Shown: positions 7,370 through 13,814 of the stretch, in pieces
How the letters are laid out: each line of letters begins with the position of its first letter
Numbering within the stretch: the stretch's first letter is position 1
Assembly: GCA_011365025.1 (NCBI GenBank)
Contig: RDOF01000054.1
Location: forward strand, 1-16,008
Source of the DNA: Candidatus Thorarchaeota archaeon
GTDB lineage: Archaea > Asgardarchaeota > Thorarchaeia > Thorarchaeales > Thorarchaeaceae
DNA length: 16,008 nucleotides
Reading direction: 5' to 3'
Program-made: the position numbers and the translations under genes
Notes under the pieces: generated by a model
Told to the model about the DNA's origin: nothing
Databases searched by the model: none
What the model saw: only the letters and a program-made list of their open reading frames with translations

Positions 7370-8764
7370 ATGGACTATGATTCAGTTAGTAACGAGCTAC
7401 TTTCCTTGGTTGACACAAGTCTCAAGAAGGCAAAAGCAGCCTATGCTGGCGCTGATGTTGAGATTTTCCTCTACTATGGAAACACGGCAAATGTTAGGAT
7501 AGAGCAAGGCGCCGTTTTTGCCCAGGCCGGCAGTGTGGTGGGGAATGCAGCTAGAGTTGCAAAGGGTAGAAGCGTTGGGTTTGCCAGCGCCAGTGGAATA
7601 ACCCCCGAACGCATTGAACTGACCATGAGGGAGGCACATATGATTGCCGACAAAGTATCCGCCAAAGATGAACGATTCAGGCGATTTAATGATAATAACA
7701 AGCACGGCCGTGAGGGCGCCCTTTCAAATGACATTCTCAGTCTGGAAATTGACCAAATGATTCGTGATTGCCAAAGAATTGGTGATGATGCGTCTGGCTA
7801 TAGCGAAGACATTGTATCGGTTCGTGCAGAGTCAGAGGCAAGTTGGAGTGCCCATGTCGTCGGTAACACCCTTGGCGTACAGGCTGCGTCTCGTACTGGT
7901 TATTGCGGATGTGCCAGTTATGTCACCTCAAAAGACGGCGAGCACAGAAAGAGTGGAACTGCGTTCGATATCTGCAGGGATCGCCTTTACGACACCTCGA
8001 ATATCGGGCAGCGCAGCGCTGAAGATGCTCTCGAGCAACATGGCGCAAGGAAACTGGATATGACGAAGGCCATGCCTACACTTTGGTCTCCCTATAGTGC
8101 GGCCACTTTTATCCAAGCCAGCCTCGGTGAGTCCGTGCTTGGGCAGGCCGTCCTGGAGAAGATATCTCCTCTCTGTGATAGAATTGGAGAAACTATTGCA
8201 TCCTCTGTTTTGACCCTAGTTGATGACGGTCAGAATCCGCAGGGAATTGGAACCAAAGCAATTGATGATGAAGGACATCCGCAGCAAGTCACTCCCGTCA
8301 TTGAAAAGGGTGTATTGAAGAGCTTTCTCTTCAACACATATACTGCTGGAGCTTTGGGATTGGAAGCCACAGGCAATTGTGGAAGAGGGAGAGGTCCGAA
8401 CCCAGACCGTGCCCCCTATGAGTCAACAGTGTCAGTTGTGGCATCGAATCTAGATGTCATGTCCGGTTCGAAGGGCCTTGACGAGATTATTTCCTCCACA
8501 GACGAAAAGACTATTCTGATAAGGGGATTTCCAATAGGGATTTTTCATTCAAGTGTTGCAACCGGGGAATTCTCCGCTATGGCTAATCATGTAATGTTGG
8601 TTGAGAAGGGAGAAATAGTTGGTCCCCTGCATTCTGTCAGTGTCGCAGGGAGCTTCTACCAGGCTCTAAAGAATATTCGGCTTGTGGGTTCAGATGTCGA
8701 GGTGACTCCGTTCTATGTAAACGTGCCTTCTCTTTTAATAGACGGACTTTCTGTAACTGGATAG
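7370..8764 (+). CDS. tldE: TldE/PmbA-like non-catalytic partner of TldD
   Basis: 464 residues from the ATG at 7370 (466 from 7364). Seen: the PmbA/TldD-family layout with VEIFLYYGNTANVRIEQG near the N-terminus, a variable middle, LWSPYSAATFIQA, a GQAVLEKISPL segment, DDGQNPQGIGTKAIDDEG, a KSFLFNTYTAG strand and FPIGIFHSSVATGEF toward the C-terminus. There is no HExxxH and no GGCGKG-type cysteine loop, as expected for the TldE half, which shapes the cavity but binds no zinc. Known: TldD/TldE form a heterodimeric protease that threads unfolded peptides into a closed chamber. An upstream in-frame ATG at 7322 lies inside tldD and precedes the ribosome binding site, so I reject it. The gene is followed by a hairpin terminator, making tldD-tldE a two-gene operon. 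Function in archaea beyond general peptide turnover is not established here. Confidence 0.88.
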   Translation: MDYDSVSNELLSLVDTSLKKAKAAYAGADVEIFLYYGNTANVRIEQGAVFAQAGSVVGNAARVAKGRSVGFASASGITPERIELTMREAHMIADKVSAKDERFRRFNDNNKHGREGALSNDILSLEIDQMIRDCQRIGDDASGYSEDIVSVRAESEASWSAHVVGNTLGVQAASRTGYCGCASYVTSKDGEHRKSGTAFDICRDRLYDTSNIGQRSAEDALEQHGARKLDMTKAMPTLWSPYSAATFIQASLGESVLGQAVLEKISPLCDRIGETIASSVLTLVDDGQNPQGIGTKAIDDEGHPQQVTPVIEKGVLKSFLFNTYTAGALGLEATGNCGRGRGPNPDRAPYESTVSVVASNLDVMSGSKGLDEIISSTDEKTILIRGFPIGIFHSSVATGEFSAMANHVMLVEKGEIVGPLHSVSVAGSFYQALKNIRLVGSDVEVTPFYVNVPSLLIDGLSVTG

Positions 8765-8780
8765 GCGTGGAAATGAATCG

Positions 8781-8815
8781 AAGGGGTTCGAAATGCCCCT
8801 TTTGTCATTCTTTCT
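8781..8815 (+). terminator. Hairpin terminator after tldE
   Basis: AAGGGG (8781-8786) pairs with CCCCTT (8796-8801) around a nine-base loop and is followed by a T-rich stretch to about 8813. It starts 16 bases after the tldE stop and probably closes the tldD-tldE transcript. Confidence 0.55.
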
Positions 8816-8828
8816 ACTATTTAGTCAA

Positions 8829-8838
8829 GATTATATTC
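8829..8838 (+). promoter_or_regulatory. Possible TATA box for the GTPase-like gene
   Basis: GATTATATTC lies about 60-70 bases upstream of the start at 8898 and just past the tldE terminator. With archaeal spacing, transcription would begin near 8855-8865, leaving a leader of roughly 35-40 bases. This is sequence inference only; no BRE was confirmed. Confidence 0.3.
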
Positions 8839-8897
8839 GTAAATGGGAATATGTATGTGAGTAAGGAGCAGGAGAACTTCTGATAGAAGGTGCTGGG

Positions 8898-9449
8898 ATG
8901 GCAGAAGCAGAAGAACCTGTCAAGGTCTGCGTAATCGGTGAAGAAGATGTAGGAAAGAAGACCCTAGTTTCGTTCTTTAAGGCCGAGAGCGGTATACGTG
9001 ATGCTCCAGGTGTGATAGAAGCCGAATTCGAATTGAGTGATTCGACTAGAGTCACTGCTGTTCTTTGGACGTGGTCCCCTCACAAGAACATGGATGGATT
9101 TGGCAGCTTTTGCGAGGACGCTTCTGCCATTGTTTTTGTGTTCGACATATCTCGCCCCGAAACCTTTGACCAGATTGAATATTGGACAAGTCAGACACGG
9201 CAGCATCTTGGTGCGGAGGTTCCCGCAATCATTGTAGCAAACAAGGGTGATTTAGAGCACAGAGTGACTCGTTCCTCAATAATGGAGCTGGCAGTGAAGT
9301 TAGATGCTCCTTGTTTTATGACAATTGCAATAGATGGAACTAACATTAGAGAAGCTCTCGTTTCCGCATTGGAACTTGTTTATGAGCTTCGCCTAGCGAA
9401 GGATGGATGCCTTCCTCTCCCTGATACGTCGCCTCAGGAGCCCATGTGA
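8898..9449 (+). CDS. Divergent Ras/Rab-like small GTPase with degenerate catalytic motifs
   Basis: 183 residues, one small-GTPase domain plus a short tail. Seen: P-loop region GEEDVGKKT (14-22), in which the Ser/Thr after GK that normally coordinates magnesium is Lys (K21); DAPGVIEAEF (35-44) in the switch I position, with Ala where the conserved Thr is expected; LWTWSPHK (56-63) where the switch II DTAGQ normally sits; the Rab-like strand VFVFDISRPETF (79-90); an intact G4 motif NKGD (115-118); and IAIDGTNI in the G5 place of SAK. Known: in Ras-like proteins the P-loop Ser, switch I Thr and DxxG sense magnesium and gamma-phosphate. Inferred: it may bind guanine nucleotide weakly or without magnesium, and hydrolysis is doubtful, so a pseudoGTPase is likely. 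No C-terminal Cys prenylation box and no membrane anchor are visible. The ATG is preceded by GAAGGTG five bases upstream. The adjacent convergent gene encodes an arrestin-fold protein. Confidence 0.82.
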   Translation: MAEAEEPVKVCVIGEEDVGKKTLVSFFKAESGIRDAPGVIEAEFELSDSTRVTAVLWTWSPHKNMDGFGSFCEDASAIVFVFDISRPETFDQIEYWTSQTRQHLGAEVPAIIVANKGDLEHRVTRSSIMELAVKLDAPCFMTIAIDGTNIREALVSALELVYELRLAKDGCLPLPDTSPQEPM

Positions 9450-9528
9450 GAATCATTCCCGAATATGGCGTACTGAGTGAATTCCCAGGTGAAATGGCAA
9501 ACCACCACGGCAAAAATGAAGTCTCATA

Positions 9529-9569
9529 CTTCTGCAGTCTTCTGCAGTCCTAATGGTGAAAGGACTGCA
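9529..9569. repeat. Tandem 10-base repeat with a hairpin between convergent genes
   Basis: CTTCTGCAGT occurs twice in tandem (9529-9548). The second copy extends to TGCAGTCC (9543-9550), which pairs perfectly with GGACTGCA (9562-9569) around an eleven-base loop. The first copy could pair with the same right arm over seven bases. It lies in the 246-base gap between the convergent GTPase-like and arrestin-fold genes. No T-run follows on either strand, so a terminator role is uncertain. The rest of the gap shows no gene. Confidence 0.45.
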
Positions 9570-9695
9570 AAATCGAGAATTAGAAGCAACATCAGCCAAA
9601 CACAGCATCTTTTTGTGGTTTAGGACATGCTTAATGGATTCCCTCAATCTACTTTCCGCTGATGGGCAACAAACCTATGGCCACCTATCGGGTTG

Positions 9696-10556
9696 CTACT
9701 GCCATTCGAAGTCGTCCTTTCTGCCCGAATCCGGGTTTCTCATCCAAGTCTTCAAGGGAATCTCAATTACCTTGTCTGGCAACCAAGGAACGTCTAGCCC
9801 GATGTGCAACCAGTACTCAGTCCGAATTAGGTTGCTGGTGAAGGGTGCTGGCCAGTCACGCATGGTTTCCATCCATACATCCAACCATGTATTCCTTGGC
9901 AGGTCGTCATCTGAAATCTCCCATGAGTTCATGAGTTTGTATGTTTTGTTCTCGTACCCATCAGGAGCGACCAGTTCCACATGAAAGAGATGCGCCTTCA
10001 CTTTTCGCAATCTAGCGCCCTCCGCAACAATGATCCTAAACTTGTAACTATCACCAAAGAAAAGCGTATCAGACCCGCTTTCAACACGCATCGCCCAAGA
10101 TTCATTCCTGCCCGAAACATAGTGGAATTGACAATTCTCAGGTGGGTGCTCAGGGCGCACCATGGGAATTGAAATTGGCACCATGGCTTTTGGATCAATT
10201 GACCAAGAAACTTCTGCCTTGCCGGTGAGGTAGTACTTGACTGTTCCGCAAGGTCCATTGTAGCTCGGTGGTAGAATTGGCGGCAATCGAATGCTAAAAT
10301 CGAATCTCTTCTCTCCAGGGTATATCTGCTGCGGGCCTGACAACTCCAACTCCAAATTCACAATATCATGTTTGTCTCTGTAGGTTCTTCTATCATCGCC
10401 AGAACCCACTGTAACCTCGGTGACCTCTTGTCCTACTAATTCGAGAACAACTCTGTTGCAATCAAAATCATCATCGCATCGTAGATGAAGTGTTCCAGTT
10501 ATGTTCTCTCCAGGCAGATACTCCTCACTTGGCAAAACGAAAAAAACTTCCCTCAT
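9696..10556 (-). CDS. Arrestin-fold protein (arrestin/Vps26-like superfamily)
   Basis: 286 residues from the ATG at 10556. Seen: two beta-sandwich halves. The N-terminal half (about 2-132) has EEYLPGENITGTLHL, a VVLELVGQEV strand, a FDFSIRLPPILPPSYNG segment and a GTVKYYLTGKAEVSW strand. The C-terminal half (about 150-269) has a GDSYKFRIIV strand and ends with LIRTEYWLHIGLDVPWLPD then IEIPL. Known: these are hallmarks of the arrestin N and C domains, shared with eukaryotic alpha-arrestins, Vps26 and bacterial Spo0M, proteins that act as scaffolds in trafficking or regulation. No membrane helix or signal peptide, so cytosolic. The PPSY at about 96-99 is part of the conserved LPPSFxG fold motif and is not evidence of a WW-binding tail. 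A GTG three codons upstream (10565) is the alternative start; no strong ribosome site distinguishes them. Convergent with the GTPase-like gene and about 113 bases downstream of the M32 peptidase gene. Partners are unknown. Confidence 0.8.
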   Translation of the reverse strand: MREVFFVLPSEEYLPGENITGTLHLRCDDDFDCNRVVLELVGQEVTEVTVGSGDDRRTYRDKHDIVNLELELSGPQQIYPGEKRFDFSIRLPPILPPSYNGPCGTVKYYLTGKAEVSWSIDPKAMVPISIPMVRPEHPPENCQFHYVSGRNESWAMRVESGSDTLFFGDSYKFRIIVAEGARLRKVKAHLFHVELVAPDGYENKTYKLMNSWEISDDDLPRNTWLDVWMETMRDWPAPFTSNLIRTEYWLHIGLDVPWLPDKVIEIPLKTWMRNPDSGRKDDFEWQ

Positions 10557-10625
10557 GGATTTCACGCAGTTTCAGTATTCCTCATGGCCACACCGCATTC
10601 TTTCCAAATAATCCTATGCCAATAA

Positions 10626-10639
10626 GGGGAACCATCCCC
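10626..10639 (-). terminator. Weak hairpin between the M32 peptidase and arrestin genes
   Basis: GGGGA and TCCCC form a five-base stem around a four-base loop, about 30 bases past the M32 stop on the minus strand. A short TTATT follows. It could attenuate read-through into the arrestin-fold gene, but the stem and T-tract are weak. Confidence 0.25.
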
Positions 10640-10669
10640 GATACCAGTAGTACCCAGTGTAATGCCTAT

Positions 10670-12184
10670 CTAGAATCCGTAGATTTGTGAGTATTTACGT
10701 CCAATGAAATCCAGGAATGGCTGTGCATCAAGTTCATTTCCGGTTACTAGTTTAACCAGGTCACCTGGATCGAAAAGACTTGCTCTATGCATGACATTGT
10801 CAACCAGCCAATGCTTAATTGGCCCAAACTGACCCTTGTTGATATGATTCATCCAATCTGGCATGTCCTTTGACATTTGTTGAACCCATTGGCCATCATA
10901 CACATTTCCCAGAGCATATGAGGGGAAGTAGCCATAGTATCCACTCGCCCAATGTGTGTCCTGCATAACCCCCTCTGAATCATTGTTGACTTCCACACCC
11001 AAGTACTCCTCATACTTCTCATTCCACACCTGGGGCAACTCTGAAACAGAAATCCTGTTGGCAAAGAGATCGCGTTCTATTTCAAATCGGATGATTACAT
11101 GAAGTGAATAGGTCACTTCATCGGCTTCGATGCGTATCTTTGATGGTTTTACAAGATTGACCGCCTTGGCGAAATCCAGTGGACCGATGTCTGCGAACAT
11201 TCCAGCCGTAAAGTCGTTCAGTCGCGGCAAATAGTATTCCCAGAACTGTGGTGTTCTCCCGAATACATTCTCAACAAACCGTGACATCGATTCATGGATA
11301 CCAAAGCTAGCCGCATTGCCAACAGGTTGATACTGCCAATCTGGATTAAGATTCTGCTCATACAATGCGTGTCCTCCCTCATGAAGCATGGCGTAAATCA
11401 ATGAAGTCAGGTTGTTTTCATGATAGTGGACTGTAACTCTCACATCTGAGTAATAGCCTGATGTGAAGGGATGCTCGGTTTCGTCAATTCTCCCTCCAGC
11501 CTGCTTTGATGTTGTATCATACTCAATGAGATTGCCCAAGTCTGTGGCGATTTTCCTCTGGATTTCAATTGGTATCCTCTTTTCCAGGAAGCTGGTTTCA
11601 ACATCGACCGAAGACTCAGCGCACTTTGCCGCCAGCGGAACCAATCCTTCCCTAAGTTGGCTGAATACCTTTGTGATCAGCGAAGTAGTCATATTGCGCT
11701 CGAAATCATCAAGCATTGCGTCATAGAGTGTCTTGCTTCCCTTAACTTCCTTAGCGATTTCATACCTTTCTGTACTGAGTTCAATCATCTTCTCCAGTTC
11801 CGGTTTAAACATCTTCCAGTCATTTGCAGCTTTGGCCTTCTTCCAGGTATCGACGGCCACTGCCTGCTGCTGTGCTATCTTACCGACAAGTTCGGAGGGT
11901 GTCTTCACAGCGATATCATGATATCTTCTCGTAAGGAATAGATTCCTCCTTCCAACTTCATCAAGATTATCTGCTTCCTTTTCGGCCTGTGATAGGATGG
12001 ATGAGAATTCTGATGAGGTCACCATCTGATGTCTTATTTTCTCAAGAAGGGCGAGCTGCTCGCTTCTTAGTGCTATGCCCCGAGGTGGCATGTAGGTTTC
12101 AAGGTCCCATCCAATTACCCCGGCAGCGGATTGCAGTAGGTACGTATCCTTTATTCTCATAAGCAGGTCTTCATAGGGTCCCAT
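10670..12184 (-). CDS. M32-family metallocarboxypeptidase (Taq-like)
   Basis: 504 residues from the ATG at 12184, matching the roughly 500-residue M32 family. Seen: WDLETYMPPRG near the N-terminus (WD..T.MP family signature), IDETEHPFTSG (family DxxxHPF), the zinc motif HEGGH at 268-272 followed by ALYEQ, HESMSRFVEN at 297-306 giving the third ligand E298, IRIEADEVTYSLH, and HWASGYYGYFPSYALG near 411-426. All key residues of the Thermus carboxypeptidase Taq type are present. Known: M32 enzymes are cytosolic homodimers that release C-terminal residues from peptides, with most residues accepted but not C-terminal Pro. Start: TTG at 12220 has no ribosome site, while the ATG at 12184 has GGAG eight bases before it, so I use the ATG. 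The EamA transporter gene lies 57 bases upstream on the same strand, suggesting an operon. It probably finishes peptides produced by proteases such as TldD/TldE. Confidence 0.93.
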   Translation of the reverse strand: MGPYEDLLMRIKDTYLLQSAAGVIGWDLETYMPPRGIALRSEQLALLEKIRHQMVTSSEFSSILSQAEKEADNLDEVGRRNLFLTRRYHDIAVKTPSELVGKIAQQQAVAVDTWKKAKAANDWKMFKPELEKMIELSTERYEIAKEVKGSKTLYDAMLDDFERNMTTSLITKVFSQLREGLVPLAAKCAESSVDVETSFLEKRIPIEIQRKIATDLGNLIEYDTTSKQAGGRIDETEHPFTSGYYSDVRVTVHYHENNLTSLIYAMLHEGGHALYEQNLNPDWQYQPVGNAASFGIHESMSRFVENVFGRTPQFWEYYLPRLNDFTAGMFADIGPLDFAKAVNLVKPSKIRIEADEVTYSLHVIIRFEIERDLFANRISVSELPQVWNEKYEEYLGVEVNNDSEGVMQDTHWASGYYGYFPSYALGNVYDGQWVQQMSKDMPDWMNHINKGQFGPIKHWLVDNVMHRASLFDPGDLVKLVTGNELDAQPFLDFIGRKYSQIYGF

Positions 12185-12241
12185 TTCTGTCTCTCCATCT
12201 GCATGTAGCTCTTCGTCCAATCTCAGGCCAATTCACTTCAG

Positions 12242-13183
12242 TTATGTTTCTTCCGTTTTGCTCTCTTCCCGTTTAATTTCCTTGACGTTGTTGATGGGGA
12301 AGTTGATGACAACAATTCCTAGGACAACAAGGATCAAACCCAGACCGAATGTCCAGTATAGGACATCCTGGAGAATTAGAACGGATAAGGTTGTGCCAAA
12401 GACTGGAACCAAGCTGATGAATCCTGCAGTCTGAGTGGCTCCAAGATTCTTGATTGCATCCAGGTAGAAGAAGAAACCAAGGAAAGTAACACACCCACCT
12501 AGAAACAATATATTCACCCAAAATTCAACGCCCATTGTCGGAAGAAATGTTCTTGGTTCCTCGGCGATTGCACAAAGACCAAAAAAGAGACACCCGAAAA
12601 CAACACCCCCTGCTGTCACAGCAAGAGAGGACATCTCCTTCATTCCTTCCTTGCTTATTGAGGAGTACAATCCCCATGTCATTACTGCTCCTAGAATGAT
12701 TATGTTTCCTATCAGATGCTCCAGATTGAAATCAAGTATCGATTGAACCCCCACAACAAAAACAACACCAGCAAATGAAAGCGCAAAGCCCCCATATTGC
12801 CAACGCCTTGTAAGCCTTTCATTGTGAAGAATATGGGCAAAGAAGGTTACCGTGACAGGATTCATGCCTGCAATGATTGAGCCCTGGGCGGCCGTTGTGA
12901 ATTTCATTCCTGTAAGAAATAGAACTCCATAGCCGAAGACTCCAGTAAGGCCGGCCAAAAGAAGGATTCTCAGGTTCCTTCCGGAAAACAGACTCCTAAT
13001 TGATTTCTCCCGATAAGCAACAACGGGTATAAAGAGCATACTGGCAACAAAGAATCTAAGAAACCCAATAGTGAGTGGAGTTGGTGTAATTGTTACAAGA
13101 ATCTTAGCAGAGGGCCATGATCCTCCCCAGAAGAACATTGCCAGAATCAAGAGCAAATAGTACTTCAATGAGTGATCTGCCAT
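12242..13183 (-). CDS. EamA/DMT-family transporter with ten membrane helices
   Basis: 313 residues. Seen: ten hydrophobic helices at roughly 8-25, 37-57, 70-90, 98-118, 130-147, 156-175, 188-207, 222-241, 250-270 and 276-295, in two five-helix EamA halves. FFWGGSWPSAK near 17-27 and LRFF in helix 2 begin repeat one; MTWGLYSSISK near 168-178 begins repeat two. The C-terminal tail is charged (KREESKTEET). Known: the drug/metabolite transporter superfamily exports or imports amino acids, nucleotides, cofactors and other small metabolites; substrates cannot be read from sequence. In repeat two the usual Glu after the P-loop helix appears replaced (ILQDVLYW). Start: ATG at 13183 with GGGAG nine bases upstream; an upstream TTG (13216) would add 11 hydrophilic residues and lacks a site. 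It lies ahead of the M32 peptidase gene, so a role in moving amino acids or small peptides is possible but unproven. Confidence 0.88.
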   Translation of the reverse strand: MADHSLKYYLLLILAMFFWGGSWPSAKILVTITPTPLTIGFLRFFVASMLFIPVVAYREKSIRSLFSGRNLRILLLAGLTGVFGYGVLFLTGMKFTTAAQGSIIAGMNPVTVTFFAHILHNERLTRRWQYGGFALSFAGVVFVVGVQSILDFNLEHLIGNIIILGAVMTWGLYSSISKEGMKEMSSLAVTAGGVVFGCLFFGLCAIAEEPRTFLPTMGVEFWVNILFLGGCVTFLGFFFYLDAIKNLGATQTAGFISLVPVFGTTLSVLILQDVLYWTFGLGLILVVLGIVVINFPINNVKEIKREESKTEET

Positions 13184-13304
13184 CTGCGGATTCTCCCAGA
13201 AGCATTCGATTTGCAAGGGCCATTTAAGATAGACTGTTTGTGCCTAACCGAAGACTTCTTATTCGATTGTGCAGGCAAATCGCACAACTGGATGGTGGGC
13301 AATA

Positions 13305-13724
13305 TTGCTCAGTGATGATGAACTCGCCGAAATACGAAGGAGAAAAATGCAGCTTCTCATTGAAAGAGCAAAGCAGGCCGAAATCCCTGAGCCCATGTCC
13401 AAGGGATATCCCGTGCTTCTAACTGATGCTACTTTCTGGCAAACAATCCAACAAACAAAGATCGCATTGGTGGACTTCTATGGTGAATGGTGTCAGCCAT
13501 GCAAGCAGCTCGTCCCCATATTCGCCTCACTCGCTCAGGATTACAAAGGCAAGGCGTTCTTTGGCAAGATTGACATAGACAGAAATCCTCGCACCACTGC
13601 TCAATTCGGGGTTCAATCCGTGCCCATGGTGATTGTCTTCAAAGATGGAAAACCTGCTGGCACCCTCCCTGGACTTCGCCCCTACAACGATTATGACATG
13701 ATATTAGAAGGCCTATTGCCTTAG
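13305..13724 (+). CDS. Thioredoxin with an N-terminal helical extension
   Basis: 139 residues from the TTG at 13305. Seen: thioredoxin fold with strand VDFYG, active site WCQPC at 62-66 (Cys 63 and 66), KIDIDRNP, a cis-Pro in SVPMVIVF at about 107, and the final FKDGKPAG strand. The N-terminal 30 residues form a charged helix, SDDELAEIRRRKMQLLIERAK, of a type I recall from some archaeal thioredoxins. Known: thioredoxins reduce protein disulfides and take electrons from thioredoxin reductase. No reductase is in the window. Start options: GTG 13269; TTG 13305 with GGTG about seven bases upstream; ATG 13347 with AAGGAG four bases upstream, giving 125 residues and dropping most of the helix. The family-like helix favours 13305, while the ribosome site favours 13347. 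Divergent from the transporter gene. Cytosolic. Confidence 0.85.
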   Translation: MLSDDELAEIRRRKMQLLIERAKQAEIPEPMSKGYPVLLTDATFWQTIQQTKIALVDFYGEWCQPCKQLVPIFASLAQDYKGKAFFGKIDIDRNPRTTAQFGVQSVPMVIVFKDGKPAGTLPGLRPYNDYDMILEGLLP

Positions 13725-13814
13725 CAGCAGTAGTGACCCTATCTGCCTTGATTATTTCTTCAGGCGAAACATACAATTGCCTTTTTGGTAAAGTCAAATC
13801 ATCGGGTGATTCGT

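Noticed and set aside
8851..8883. Ten-residue open frame just upstream of the GTPase-like gene (a possible leader peptide)
   Set aside because: It is too short to support, has no ribosome site of its own and shows no attenuator structure. It may lie at or before the transcription start.
10260..10271. PPxY-like PPSY in the arrestin-fold protein, which would suggest WW-domain/ubiquitin-ligase binding
   Set aside because: It falls in the fold-conserved LPPSFxG segment of arrestin N domains, not in an exposed C-terminal tail.
13772..13786. Short AGGC/GCCT stem with a T-run between the thioredoxin and coiled-coil genes
   Set aside because: The four-base stem with a long loop is within chance. 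The T-run alone might slow transcription, but I could not support a terminator.
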